From positions 41,438 through 105,437 of the forward strand of contig ONPU01000005.1 in the NCBI GenBank assembly GCA_900319795.1: a stretch of 64,000 bases of DNA. The letters are read 5' to 3'. Under the pieces are notes generated by a model. The model searched no databases, had not been told where the DNA came from, and saw nothing but the letters and a program-made list of their open reading frames with translations. Each line of letters starts with the position of its first letter. Positions within the stretch are counted from its first letter, which is position 1. Shown here one piece after another: positions 46,874 through 56,357 of the stretch. Source of the stretch: an uncultured Eubacteriales bacterium (GTDB taxonomy: Bacteria > Bacillota > Clostridia > Lachnospirales > Lachnospiraceae). Both the position numbers and the translations under genes were made by a program.

Positions 46874-48064
46874 ATGATTTCCGATAAAATGAAATCGATG
46901 GTGGCAAACAGCTCGGTAATCAGAGCGATGTTTGAAGAGGGAAAAAAGATGGCGGTCCAGTACGGCGCCGACCATGTCTTTGACTTTTCATTGGGAAATC
47001 CCAATGTTCCGGCTCCTTCCTGCGTAAAAGAAGCCATTCTGGATATTATCGAACATGAAGATTCTCTTCACGTACACGGATACATGAGCAATTCGGGCTA
47101 CGAAGAAGTAAGACAGACTCTTGCCGAACACCTGAACACGCTGTACGGCAAGTCCTATTCCGCTGAGAATCTTCTCATGACGGTCGGTGCCGCGGGAGGA
47201 CTGAATGTCATTTTCAAAGCCCTTCTGAACCCGGGAGATGAAGTGATTACGGTCTCTCCCTATTTCGTGGAATACCGTTCCTACGCGGGCAATTTCGGGG
47301 CCGCACTGATTGAATCTCCGACAGATCCGGACACCTTTTATCCGGATATCGAGGATCTGGAACGAAGAATTACCGAACGGACCAAAATTCTGATCCTCAA
47401 TTCTCCGAACAACCCGACGGGCGTAGTCTATCCGGAAAGTGTTATCCGTGCGATCGGCGAAATGCTCAGCAAAAAGGAGAAAGAGATCGGACATCCGATC
47501 TTTATCGTCTCCGACGAACCGTACAGGGAGATCGCTTTCGACGGCATCGAAGTGCCGTGGATTCCGGATTTCTACAGGAATACGGTTGTCGGATCCTCTT
47601 ACAGCAAATCTCTGTCCCTTCCGGGCGAGCGTATCGGCTACCTGGTGATTCCTTCGGAGGCGGAAGACTTTGAGAACCTCGTGGCCGCGTGCAATGTGGC
47701 GAACCGTATTCTCGGCTTTGTTAACGCGCCCTCACTGATGCAGCTTGTTGTTGCCCGCTGCGCGGACGCGAAAACGGACGTCGAGTTCTATGACAGAAAC
47801 CGGAAGCTTCTGTACAAATCGCTGAAAGACTTCGGCTACACCTTCACAAAACCGGACGGGGCATTTTACTTCTGGGTGAAGTCCCCCGTGGAAGATGAAC
47901 GCGAGTTTGTGGAATATCTGAAGAACAACGAACAGATTCTGGTCGTTCCGGGCAGATCTTTCGGCTGCGCGGGCTGGGTACGGATCGCTTACTGCGTATC
48001 TCATGAGACGATTCAGAATTCGCTGCCGGGATTTGAAAGAACCGCGCAGCATTACGGTTTATAA
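46874..48064 (+). CDS. Class I aminotransferase (aspartate-type)
   Basis: 396 residues. FSLGNPNVPAP, NSPNNPTGVVYP, SDEPYREIAFDG, the PLP Lys in SSYSKSLSLPGERIGY and a C-terminal GWVRIAYC. Sits between tyrS and a hisC-type gene. The amino donor/acceptor pair is not readable from sequence; aspartate or aromatic substrates are likely. Confidence 0.88.
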   Translation: MISDKMKSMVANSSVIRAMFEEGKKMAVQYGADHVFDFSLGNPNVPAPSCVKEAILDIIEHEDSLHVHGYMSNSGYEEVRQTLAEHLNTLYGKSYSAENLLMTVGAAGGLNVIFKALLNPGDEVITVSPYFVEYRSYAGNFGAALIESPTDPDTFYPDIEDLERRITERTKILILNSPNNPTGVVYPESVIRAIGEMLSKKEKEIGHPIFIVSDEPYREIAFDGIEVPWIPDFYRNTVVGSSYSKSLSLPGERIGYLVIPSEAEDFENLVAACNVANRILGFVNAPSLMQLVVARCADAKTDVEFYDRNRKLLYKSLKDFGYTFTKPDGAFYFWVKSPVEDEREFVEYLKNNEQILVVPGRSFGCAGWVRIAYCVSHETIQNSLPGFERTAQHYGL

Positions 48065-48090
48065 AATACCGTCCCGATTGAGGAACACTG

Positions 48091-49167
48091 ATGTCAGATA
48101 AGCAAAAGAAACAAAACTGGCGGGAATATGTACGCCGGATCGATCCCTATGTGCCGGGAGAACAGCCGAAGGAACGAAACATCGTAAAACTCAACACGAA
48201 TGAGAACCCCTATCCTCCGTCCAAGCGGGTAGAGGCGGTTCTTCGCGGCCTTGATCCGGCTTCTTTAAGACTCTATCCGGATCCGGATGCGTCCGTGCTC
48301 ATTTCGGCTATCGCAAAGCACTCAGGCGTTGATGAGGATGAGGTATTTGCAGGCGTCGGCTCAGACGATGTGCTCGCCATGGCATTTATGACATTTTTCA
48401 ACTCCCGTGAACCGCTGCTGTTTCCGGATATTTCCTACAGCTTTTACGAAGTCTGGGCGGACCTGTTCCAGGTGCCGTTTGAAAAGGTGCCTCTTGATGA
48501 GGCATTCAGAATCAGGACGTCTGACTATAAAAGAGCCAACGGAGGAATCATTTTCCCGAATCCGAACGCGCCGACAGGCATTCTGCTTTCCATACGGGAG
48601 ATCAGGGAGATTCTGGACGCGAACCGCGACAGTGTCGTCATCGTGGATGAAGCCTATATTGATTTCGGAGGGGAATCCGCGGTTCCGCTGATCAGGGAGT
48701 ATGACAATCTTCTGGTCGTGCAGACATTTTCCAAATCGAGAAGCGGGGCGGGACTTCGGATCGGATACGCGGTCGGTTCCCGTGAACTGATCCGCCATAT
48801 GCGGGATGTCAAATTCAGCTATAATTCCTATACACTGAACCCGCTGCAGATTATGGGCGGAGCCGCGATGATTGAAGACGAGGAGCATTTCCGGAAATGC
48901 CGGGACAGAATTATCGCCACAAGGGAGCGGTCGGCCGTAAGGCTGAAGGAGATGGGATTTTCGGTACTGCCTTCCGCGGCGAATTTCCTGTTTGCTTCAC
49001 ACCCGTCTTTGGGCGGGGAGGAACTGTTCCGGTTCCTCAAAGAGCATGGAATCTACGTACGTCACTGGAATAAAGCGCGAATTGAGAACTATCTGAGAAT
49101 TACGATCGGAACGGAAGAGGAGATGGAACAGCTCTTCCGGGTGCTCGCGCTGATGATCAAAGAATGA
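48091..49167 (+). CDS. hisC: Histidinol-phosphate aminotransferase family protein
   Basis: 358 residues. KLNTNENPYPPS, LRLYPDPDA, IIFPNPNAPTG, VIVDEAYIDF, the PLP Lys in TFSKSRSGAGLRIGY and YLRITIGT are HisC marks. It lies far from hisHF, beside another aminotransferase and tyrS, so aromatic amino acid transamination is an alternative. Confidence 0.85.
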   Translation: MSDKQKKQNWREYVRRIDPYVPGEQPKERNIVKLNTNENPYPPSKRVEAVLRGLDPASLRLYPDPDASVLISAIAKHSGVDEDEVFAGVGSDDVLAMAFMTFFNSREPLLFPDISYSFYEVWADLFQVPFEKVPLDEAFRIRTSDYKRANGGIIFPNPNAPTGILLSIREIREILDANRDSVVIVDEAYIDFGGESAVPLIREYDNLLVVQTFSKSRSGAGLRIGYAVGSRELIRHMRDVKFSYNSYTLNPLQIMGGAAMIEDEEHFRKCRDRIIATRERSAVRLKEMGFSVLPSAANFLFASHPSLGGEELFRFLKEHGIYVRHWNKARIENYLRITIGTEEEMEQLFRVLALMIKE

Positions 49168-49183
49168 ACCGGGAGTATAGAAA

Positions 49184-49669
49184 ATGCAGACTGTAACAGA
49201 ATGGTTTCTGTCACATCCGGGGTTCCCGCCCCAGCTGGCAGTAACGCTTATATCCATGTTGCCGATCCTGGAACTGAGGGCCGGAATTCCGCTTGCGAGA
49301 ATGGCAAAGCTGCCTTTGGAACAGGCGATCTTTTTCTCGGTTCTGGGAAATGTGATCCCGATTCCGTTTATCCTCCTATTCATCGAAAAGATTTTCAACT
49401 GGATGAGGCCCATGCGCTTTTTCGGCAAGATTGTCAGGGCGATTGAAAAACGGGCAATGAACAAATCGGAAAGCATCAAGACCGCCGAATTCTGGGGAAT
49501 CGTGTTTTTTGTAGGGATTCCTCTGCCGGGAACCGGAGGCTGGACAGGCGCGCTGATCGCCTCAATGCTGAAAGTGGAACTGAAAAAAGCCGCTGCCGCC
49601 ATTGCTTTGGGAATCGCGATCGCGGCAACGATCATGAGTTTCATCTCATACGGTGTATTTCATATGTGA
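49184..49669 (+). CDS. COG2426-type small membrane protein
   Basis: 161 residues, four or so hydrophobic segments, with LPILELRAGIPLA and FVGIPLPGTGGWTGALIASM, which mark the putative small multidrug export/COG2426 family. Transport activity is unproven. Its stop is just before uppS. Confidence 0.85.
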   Translation: MQTVTEWFLSHPGFPPQLAVTLISMLPILELRAGIPLARMAKLPLEQAIFFSVLGNVIPIPFILLFIEKIFNWMRPMRFFGKIVRAIEKRAMNKSESIKTAEFWGIVFFVGIPLPGTGGWTGALIASMLKVELKKAAAAIALGIAIAATIMSFISYGVFHM

Positions 49670-49676
49670 GGGGATT

Positions 49677-50381
49677 ATGGCAGGAAGAAAACCGCAGCAT
49701 ATCGGCGTCATCATGGACGGGAACAGACGATGGGCGAAGCAGCACATGTTTTCGTCTGTCATGCGCGGACACGAAAAGGGTGTGGATACCTTCATCGATC
49801 TGTGCGAATGGTGTGAGAACGCGGAAATCCCGTATCTCACCGTCTATGCTTTTTCAACGGAAAACTGGAAACGGGCCCAGGAAGAGGTAAGGGATCTGTT
49901 TTCGCTGATGCGCCGTTTCTTCAGAGACGAGATCCATCGCTGTGTCGAAATGGGCGTAAGCGTTCATGTCGTCGGAAGCATGGATCGTTTTTCGGAGGAA
50001 GATCTGAAAGTCATCCGCGATGCCGAAGAGATTACCAAAGACGGAAAAAAGCTCTATCTGCAGATCGCGCTGAGCTACGGAGGACGCGACGAGATTGTCC
50101 GTGCCGCGAAGGCCTGGGCGGCTGACGTCGTATCCGGAAATAAAGATTGTTCTTCTCTTACGGAAGAGGAATTTGAATCCTATCTCTATACAGCCGGTGT
50201 GCCGGATATTGATCTTGTAATCCGGACCGGAGGGGATGTGAGGCTTTCGAATTTCTTCCCGTGGCAGACCACTTACGCGGATCTGTGGTTTACGGATGTG
50301 CTGTGGCCTGATTTTTCAGAGAAGACTCTTTCTGAAGCTCTCTCATGGTACGAACATGTAAAAATCAACAAGGGACGCTGA
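49677..50381 (+). CDS. uppS: Isoprenyl (undecaprenyl) diphosphate synthase
   Basis: Cis-prenyltransferase that makes the C55 lipid carrier for wall synthesis. 234 residues. HIGVIMDGNRRWAK (catalytic Asp14), YAFSTENWKR, LSYGGRDEIVRA, and DLVIRTGGDVRLSNF. ATG at 49677 has GAGGGGA before it. The usual partners cdsA and dxr do not follow; a polyprenyl synthase does. It may be the only copy or a second one. Confidence 0.92.
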   Translation: MAGRKPQHIGVIMDGNRRWAKQHMFSSVMRGHEKGVDTFIDLCEWCENAEIPYLTVYAFSTENWKRAQEEVRDLFSLMRRFFRDEIHRCVEMGVSVHVVGSMDRFSEEDLKVIRDAEEITKDGKKLYLQIALSYGGRDEIVRAAKAWAADVVSGNKDCSSLTEEEFESYLYTAGVPDIDLVIRTGGDVRLSNFFPWQTTYADLWFTDVLWPDFSEKTLSEALSWYEHVKINKGR

Positions 50382-50403
50382 TACGTTTCCGGAAAGGGTG
50401 CGC

Positions 50404-51543
50404 ATGGGTAAGGAAGGTAAGACAGCATTCGGGCAGTTTTTCTCGGAAAGCAGGAAGGAAATCGGAAGGGAGATCGCCCAAAGAAACAGAAAACTGAAAA
50501 AGGACTCCAATCTGTTCCTCAAAACGGCCAGGGAAGATCTGGCGGAACTCAACGAAGGCGGAAAGCTGCTTCGGGGTACGCTGGTGAGACTCGGTTACAG
50601 AACGGCCCTTCACATGAAAGGCGAGGACGCGTCAGATCTTTGTTACAGCAATGCTCTGTCCGCCGCGTTTGAAATGTTTCAGACCGGAGTTCTGATTCAT
50701 GACGATATCATTGACAATGCCGCGACCAGACGCGGACGCTATACGATCCAGCGCCGCTATGAACAGAGAATGGCTGTCCGCGGGACCAGGATGCTTACGG
50801 AGGCGGATGATATCAAAGACGTCGCGCGTTCCGCGGCGATCTGCATCGGAGATTACGGCATCTATGAAGCGAACAGGATTCTGGCGGAAGCATATGCCGA
50901 AGATCCTTCCGCGGCAAAACTGATTGCCTATTTTGACGAAGTGGTCCTCAATACGATCCGCGGGGAACTTCTTGACGTGATCCTCCCGTATGAACTGCAG
51001 GAAGTCTCTTACGATATGAAAGAAGGACAGCGTCTTCTCGAGGAGTCCATCCGGGATATCTATCATCTGAAGACCGCCTGCTATTCGCTGATCGGCCCGC
51101 TGCATCTGGGAATGATGCTCGGCGGCGCGGATGAGTCTTCGATGAGAATGATGGACCGTTTCGCGGACGACGTCGGAATCGCGTATCAGATCATGGATGA
51201 CCTGCTCGGAATCTATGCGGATTCAGAGGTACTGGGAAAGGACGTGGGTTCGGATATCGCCGAATTCAAACAGACGATTCTCTATATGTATGTCCGTACC
51301 AAGAAGCCCGAATATGCCGAAGACCTCCTCCGCTATTACGGAAGAAAGCATATCGACGGGGAAACCCTGTCGGAAGTCCGCAGGATTTTCAGGGAGAGCG
51401 GGGCATATGATTACGCGCAGGACGCGATGAGAAGCTGCTTTTTGAGAGCCGAAAAAAGAATCGGCCGCATGTCGTTCCTCACCGCGGAGGACAAATACAT
51501 TTTCAGGGATTTTCTGTTGTGGTGTCAGGGACGGAAATACTGA
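50404..51543 (+). CDS. Polyprenyl diphosphate synthase, IdsA-like
   Basis: Trans-prenyltransferase, 379 residues. First Asp-rich motif HDDIIDNAATRRG and GELLDVI are clear. The second motif is QIMDDLLGIYAD, with Gly in place of the third Asp of DDxxD, the pattern of actinobacterial IdsA-type GGPP synthases. It likely supplies an allylic diphosphate to UppS or another prenyl pathway; product length cannot be read. Start ATG 50404, SD GGAAAGGG. Confidence 0.87.
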   Translation: MGKEGKTAFGQFFSESRKEIGREIAQRNRKLKKDSNLFLKTAREDLAELNEGGKLLRGTLVRLGYRTALHMKGEDASDLCYSNALSAAFEMFQTGVLIHDDIIDNAATRRGRYTIQRRYEQRMAVRGTRMLTEADDIKDVARSAAICIGDYGIYEANRILAEAYAEDPSAAKLIAYFDEVVLNTIRGELLDVILPYELQEVSYDMKEGQRLLEESIRDIYHLKTACYSLIGPLHLGMMLGGADESSMRMMDRFADDVGIAYQIMDDLLGIYADSEVLGKDVGSDIAEFKQTILYMYVRTKKPEYAEDLLRYYGRKHIDGETLSEVRRIFRESGAYDYAQDAMRSCFLRAEKRIGRMSFLTAEDKYIFRDFLLWCQGRKY

Positions 51544-51553
51544 GGAGGAGTCT

Positions 51554-52447
51554 ATGCATTTTACAAAGATGCACGGAATCGGAAATGATTATATTTACGT
51601 GGATACACGGCACGGAAGGCCGGCGGATCCGGGAACATGTGCCCGCCTTTTGAGCGACAGGCATTTCGGAATCGGGTCGGACGGCCTCATCCTCATCAAT
51701 CCGTCCGGGAAGGCGGATTTTGAGATGGAAATGTACAATGCCGACGGAAGCCGCGGAAAGATGTGCGGCAACGGCATTCGCTGTGTCGGAAAATATGTGT
51801 ACGACCACGGACTGACCGATCGCACGACGATCACCGTGGACACTCTGGCCGGGGTCAGAACGCTGACGATGAAAAAAGGCAGTGACGGAAAGATCGCGTC
51901 CGTGAGAGTGGATATGGGTCAGCCGTCTCTTGACCCGGGAGACCTTCCGATGGATCTTTCCGTACTGGGGCCTTATGAGGAGAATCGCGCCGGGTCCCTT
52001 GCGGATACAGGGACGGTTCTCAATTATCCGCTGGAAGTGAACGGCAGGACATTTCATATCACCTGCGTTTCCATGGGGAATCCTCACTGTGTCATTTTTA
52101 TGGAAGAGGATATCGGATCGCTTCGGATTGAAGAGGTCGGAACACTTTTCGAAAACAATCCGCTGTTTCCCGAAGGCGTGAATACGGAATTCGTCAATTG
52201 CCTCTCGAAGGACAGGATCCGGATGCGGGTCTGGGAGCGCGGTTCCGGCGAGACGCTGGCCTGCGGAACGGGCGCGTGCGCCGCGGCCTATGCCGCCATG
52301 TGCCTCGGATTTACAGAGCATTTTACAACAGTGGAACTTCTCGGGGGAACCTTAGGCATTTCCCTTGACGGGGAAAGCGGCCATCTGTATATGGAAGGGC
52401 CGGCTGAGGAAGTCTTTACCGGTGATGTTCCCGTCGAGATGACTTGA
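51554..52447 (+). CDS. dapF: Diaminopimelate epimerase
   Basis: Interconverts LL- and meso-diaminopimelate for lysine and peptidoglycan. 297 residues. The two catalytic Cys are in MCGNGIRC and ACGTGACA, with FTKMHGIGNDYIYVD at the start and the ERGSGETLACG segment. SD GAGGAGG. Upstream of dapL, giving two consecutive DAP-pathway genes. Confidence 0.96.
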   Translation: MHFTKMHGIGNDYIYVDTRHGRPADPGTCARLLSDRHFGIGSDGLILINPSGKADFEMEMYNADGSRGKMCGNGIRCVGKYVYDHGLTDRTTITVDTLAGVRTLTMKKGSDGKIASVRVDMGQPSLDPGDLPMDLSVLGPYEENRAGSLADTGTVLNYPLEVNGRTFHITCVSMGNPHCVIFMEEDIGSLRIEEVGTLFENNPLFPEGVNTEFVNCLSKDRIRMRVWERGSGETLACGTGACAAAYAAMCLGFTEHFTTVELLGGTLGISLDGESGHLYMEGPAEEVFTGDVPVEMT

Positions 52448-52489
52448 AGAAACCAGGCAAATCATCGATTTTGAGTAAGGAGGAAAACA

Positions 52490-53704
52490 ATGTTCAGAGT
52501 CAATGAGAACTATCTGAAACTGCCCGGCAGCTATCTGTTTTCTACAATCGCTAAGAAAGTAGCGGCTTATTCCGAAGAGCATCCCGACAGCGGGATCATT
52601 CGTCTCGGAATCGGTGACGTGACGCAGCCGCTGACGGAGCCCGTTATAAAAGCGCTTCACGAAGCGGTGGATGAAATGGCATCCGCGGAGACCTTTCACG
52701 GGTATGCTCCGGATCTCGGCTATGCCTTCCTCAGGGATACAATCGCGAAAGAGGATTTCGCGGCCAGAGGATGTGATATCAAAGCTGATGAGATCTTCGT
52801 ATCCGACGGCGCCAAATGCGATTCCGGCAATATTCAGGAACTGTTCGCGCCGGATACGAAAATCGCTGTCTGTGATCCTGTTTATCCCGTATATGTGGAT
52901 TCCAACGTTATGGCCGGCCGTACGGGAGACTATGATCCCGAAACCGGACGCTGGTCTTCCGTGATCTATATGCCGTGTACGGAGAGCAACGGATTTGTGG
53001 CCGATCTTCCGGAAGAGATTCCGGACGTGATCTATCTGTGCTTCCCCAACAATCCGACAGGCGCGGCCATTACAAAGACCCGTCTTCAGGAGTGGGTGGA
53101 CTTCGCGGTTAAAAACGGCTGCCTGATTATTTACGACGCGGCTTATGAGGCCTACATTTCCGAAGAAGACGTACCGCATTCGATCTATGAGTGCGAAGGC
53201 GCCAAAAACTGTGCCATAGAGATCAGGAGCTTTTCCAAAAATGCCGGCTTTACCGGAGTCAGACTGGGATATACGGTCGTTCCGAAGGAGCTTGTTTTCG
53301 GAAATGCTTCCCTCCACGATATGTGGGCGAGAAGACACGGCACAAAATACAACGGTGCGCCTTATATTATTCAGAAAGCAGGCGTGGCCTGCTATACGGA
53401 AGAGGGCAAGGCGTCCATCCGCGGGCTGGTCTCTTATTATATGAAAAACGCGAAGACGATTTACGACGGCCTGAAGGATATGGGATATACGGTATACGGC
53501 GGCGTCAACTCTCCTTACATCTGGCTGAAGACGACCGACGGCATGAGCTCCTGGGAGTTCTTCGACTACCTGCTTTCGAGAGCCGGCGTTGTCGGAACAC
53601 CCGGCAGCGGATTCGGACCGAGCGGTGAAGGGTACTTCAGAATAACCGCTTTCGGCAGCTATGAGAACACTCTGAAAGCGCTGGATAGAATCCGCAGCAT
53701 CTGA
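52490..53704 (+). CDS. dapL: LL-diaminopimelate aminotransferase
   Basis: Makes LL-DAP from tetrahydrodipicolinate in one step. 404 residues, PLP fold type I. Starts RVNENYLKLPGSYLF, with LGIGDVTQPL, FPNNPTGA, and the PLP Lys in SFSKNAGFTGVRLGYT. With dapF it covers the short DapL route; asd at 19.2 kb supplies the precursor. SD TAAGGAGGA. Confidence 0.95.
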   Translation: MFRVNENYLKLPGSYLFSTIAKKVAAYSEEHPDSGIIRLGIGDVTQPLTEPVIKALHEAVDEMASAETFHGYAPDLGYAFLRDTIAKEDFAARGCDIKADEIFVSDGAKCDSGNIQELFAPDTKIAVCDPVYPVYVDSNVMAGRTGDYDPETGRWSSVIYMPCTESNGFVADLPEEIPDVIYLCFPNNPTGAAITKTRLQEWVDFAVKNGCLIIYDAAYEAYISEEDVPHSIYECEGAKNCAIEIRSFSKNAGFTGVRLGYTVVPKELVFGNASLHDMWARRHGTKYNGAPYIIQKAGVACYTEEGKASIRGLVSYYMKNAKTIYDGLKDMGYTVYGGVNSPYIWLKTTDGMSSWEFFDYLLSRAGVVGTPGSGFGPSGEGYFRITAFGSYENTLKALDRIRSI

Positions 53705-53718
53705 AAAGGAGAGATAAG

Positions 53719-54279
53719 ATGAGCAAAGTATATGTGTTCCTCGCTGAAGGATTTGAAGAAGTAGAGGCTCTGACACCTGTAGATCTTCTGAGAAGGGCCG
53801 GCATCGATACACAGACGGTCTCAATCGGAAACTCCCTTACGGTTACCGGAAGAAGCGATATCACGGTAAAAGCGGATCTTCTCTTTGAAGAGGCGGATCC
53901 TGACAGCGCGGATATGCTGGTTCTTCCGGGAGGAATGCCCGGTACCCGTTACCTCATGGCGCATAAAGGCCTTGAGAACGCCCTGAAGAAAGCTGCCGCC
54001 TCCGGACGTTATACAGCCGCGATCTGCGCCGCGCCTTCGGTTCTTGCCGCTCACGGCATTCTGAACGGCAAAAAGGCGACTTCTTATCCGGGCTTTGAAG
54101 AAAAACTGACAGAAGGGGGAGCGTCCCCGACGGATGCGGAAGAAGTTGTGACGGACGGAACGGTGATCACAAGCCGCGGCGCGGGAACAGCGATTCCTTT
54201 CGCGCTGAAACTGATTGAGGTACTGAAGGGAAAAGAGTGTGCCGCGGAAATCGGAAACAGCATCATCTTTGGAAAATAA
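53719..54279 (+). CDS. DJ-1/PfpI-family protein (YajL-like)
   Basis: 186 residues. FLAEGFEEVEALTPVDLLRRAG at the N-terminus, LPGGMPGT, and the conserved Cys103 in AAICAAPSVL. Relatives have glyoxalase, deglycase or chaperone activity; which applies is unknown. It follows dapL by 14 bp. Confidence 0.9.
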   Translation: MSKVYVFLAEGFEEVEALTPVDLLRRAGIDTQTVSIGNSLTVTGRSDITVKADLLFEEADPDSADMLVLPGGMPGTRYLMAHKGLENALKKAAASGRYTAAICAAPSVLAAHGILNGKKATSYPGFEEKLTEGGASPTDAEEVVTDGTVITSRGAGTAIPFALKLIEVLKGKECAAEIGNSIIFGK

Positions 54280-54398
54280 TACTGTTCAGAGAGAAATTGC
54301 TGTGATATACTCTCATAATGTCTTATTCAACGAACAGACAATGAAAAGCACCTTTTCATAAAAATAAGAAGTAAGAAAGAGACTGATCAGGAGGAACT

Positions 54399-55682
54399 AT
54401 GAGCGTTAAAATTGAAAAGCTGGAACACAATATGGCAAAACTGACAATCGAGGTGGCGGCAGCAGAATTCGTCTCCGCGATTAAGCAGGCCTATAACAAC
54501 AACAAAGGGAAGATTTCCGTTCCCGGATTCAGAAAAGGAAAGGTGCCGCAGCAGCTGATCGAAAGAATGTACGGCGAAGGCGTATTCTATGAAGAAGCTG
54601 CCAATATTCTGATCAACAAGACCTATCCGAAGGAATCGGCTGACGTGGAAATCGAGATCGTCTCGAATCCGGAAATCGACGTCGAGCAGATCGAAAGAGG
54701 AAAGGACTTCATCTATACGGCCGTTGTCGCCGTTCGTCCGGAAGTCATTCTCGGAGCCTATAAGGGCATCGAAGTAAAGAAGCAGGATGTGCTTGTGACG
54801 GATGAAGACGTTGAGAAGGAACTGAAAAAAGAGCAGGAAAAGAATGCCAGATTCGTGGATGTGGAACGTCCGGCCGAAAACGGCGACAACGTGCTTCTGG
54901 ACTATGCGGGAACAGTCGACGGTGTTGCTTTCGACGGCGGCTCTGCCGAAAACCAGACTCTGACCCTCGGTTCCGGCCAGTTTATCCCGGGCTTTGAAGA
55001 ACAGCTCGTCGGATTAAGTGTCGGCGATGAGAAGGATGTCAATGTCACATTCCCGGAACAGTATCATGCGGAAGAGCTGGCAGGAAAAGACGCCATTTTC
55101 CATTGCAAGATCAAGAAGATCCAGGCGAAGGAACTTCCGGAACTGGACGACGATTTCGCGGCGGATGTTTCCGAGTTTGACACTCTGGACGAATATAAGG
55201 AAGACCTGAGAAAGAAGCTTGTCGAACGCCGTGAAGCGGCTGCGAAGCAGGCCAGAGAAAACGAAGCTCTTGACAAGCTGATCGAAGCATCCGTGATGGA
55301 TATCCCGGATCCGATGGTTGACCGTACGGTTGACAATATGTACAATGACGCCGCCCGTCAGATGCAGAGCCAGGGCATCAGCATGGATATGTATCTGCAG
55401 TATATGGGCCAGACGGAAGAATCCTACAAAGAGCAGATCCGTCCGCAGGCGCTGAAGCAGATCCAGAGCAGACTGGTGCTTGAAGAAGTGGCGAAGTCTG
55501 AAGATATTGAAATCAGCGACGAGAAGGTCGATGCCGAAATCGAAAAGATGGCAAAGAGCTACGGAATGGAAGCGGACCGTCTGAAAGAGTACATGGGCGA
55601 GGCCGAAAGAGAAAATATGAAGAAGGATATGGCTGTTCAGGAAGCCATCACTCTTATCGAAGAGAACACGAAGGAGGTCTGA
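54399..55682 (+). CDS. tig: Trigger factor
   Basis: Ribosome-bound chaperone and prolyl isomerase. 427 residues: N-terminal ribosome-binding domain with [16 protein letters not shown] domain ([29 protein letters not shown]), and a long helical C-terminal domain. SD GGAGG. Its TGA overlaps the clpP start. Confidence 0.97.
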   Translation: MSVKIEKLEHNMAKLTIEVAAAEFVSAIKQAYNNNKGKISVPGFRKGKVPQQLIERMYGEGVFYEEAANILINKTYPKESADVEIEIVSNPEIDVEQIERGKDFIYTAVVAVRPEVILGAYKGIEVKKQDVLVTDEDVEKELKKEQEKNARFVDVERPAENGDNVLLDYAGTVDGVAFDGGSAENQTLTLGSGQFIPGFEEQLVGLSVGDEKDVNVTFPEQYHAEELAGKDAIFHCKIKKIQAKELPELDDDFAADVSEFDTLDEYKEDLRKKLVERREAAAKQARENEALDKLIEASVMDIPDPMVDRTVDNMYNDAARQMQSQGISMDMYLQYMGQTEESYKEQIRPQALKQIQSRLVLEEVAKSEDIEISDEKVDAEIEKMAKSYGMEADRLKEYMGEAERENMKKDMAVQEAITLIEENTKEV

Positions 55683-56272
55683 TGATCAGGAATGCACTTG
55701 TTCCCTATGTGATTGAACAGACAGCACAGGGAGAACGCAGTTATGATATCTATTCGAGACTGCTGAAGGAACGGATTATTTTCCTCGGGGAAGAAGTCAA
55801 TGACGTAACAGCTTCTTTAGTGGTCGCGCAGCTGCTTTTCCTGGAATCCGAAGATCCGGGAAAGGATATCAGCCTTTATATCAACAGTCCCGGCGGTTCG
55901 GTGACTGCAGGCATGGCGATTTACGATACCATGCAGTATATCAAATGTGATGTCTCGACAATCTGTATCGGGATGGCTGCCAGCATGGGAGCGTTCCTTC
56001 TGGCCGGCGGCGCGAAAGGGAAAAGACAGGCTCTTCCCAACGCGGAAATCATGATCCATCAGCCTTCCGGCGGTACATCCGGAAAGGCCAGCGACATGCT
56101 GATCGACGCGGATCATATTCTGAAGACCCGTAAAAAGCTCAATGAGCTGCTGGCTCAAAATACAGGAAAGGATCTTCAGGAGATCGAAAGAGATACAGAC
56201 AGGGATCACTGGCTTACAGCCGAAGACGCTGTCGCATATGGTATTATCGACAGTGTGGTTGTAAATCGATAA
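55682..56272 (+). CDS. clpP: ATP-dependent Clp protease proteolytic subunit
   Basis: 196 residues. Catalytic triad Ser101 (GMAASMGAF), His126 (MIHQPSGG), Asp171 ([10 protein letters not shown]). Starts [14 protein letters not shown], with a short cleavable N-terminus. Works with ClpX, next downstream. Translationally coupled to tig. Confidence 0.97.
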   Translation: MIRNALVPYVIEQTAQGERSYDIYSRLLKERIIFLGEEVNDVTASLVVAQLLFLESEDPGKDISLYINSPGGSVTAGMAIYDTMQYIKCDVSTICIGMAASMGAFLLAGGAKGKRQALPNAEIMIHQPSGGTSGKASDMLIDADHILKTRKKLNELLAQNTGKDLQEIERDTDRDHWLTAEDAVAYGIIDSVVVNR

Positions 56273-56286
56273 GAAACAGACTGTTT

Positions 56287-56343
56287 ATCCCGTGCCTTTA
56301 TGAAGACACGGGATTTCTTAGTGCCGGACGGTCTTGTCCGGCA
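56287..56343 (+). promoter_or_regulatory. Two hairpins between clpP and clpX
   Basis: ATCCCGTG / CACGGGAT (56287-56294 with 56307-56314), followed by TTCTTA, could be a weak terminator. TGCCGGAC / GTCCGGCA (56322-56329 with 56336-56343, 6-nt loop) abuts the clpX ribosome-binding site. Together they could set clpX output below clpP. Confidence 0.55.
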
Positions 56344-56357
56344 AATGAGGAGTTTTC

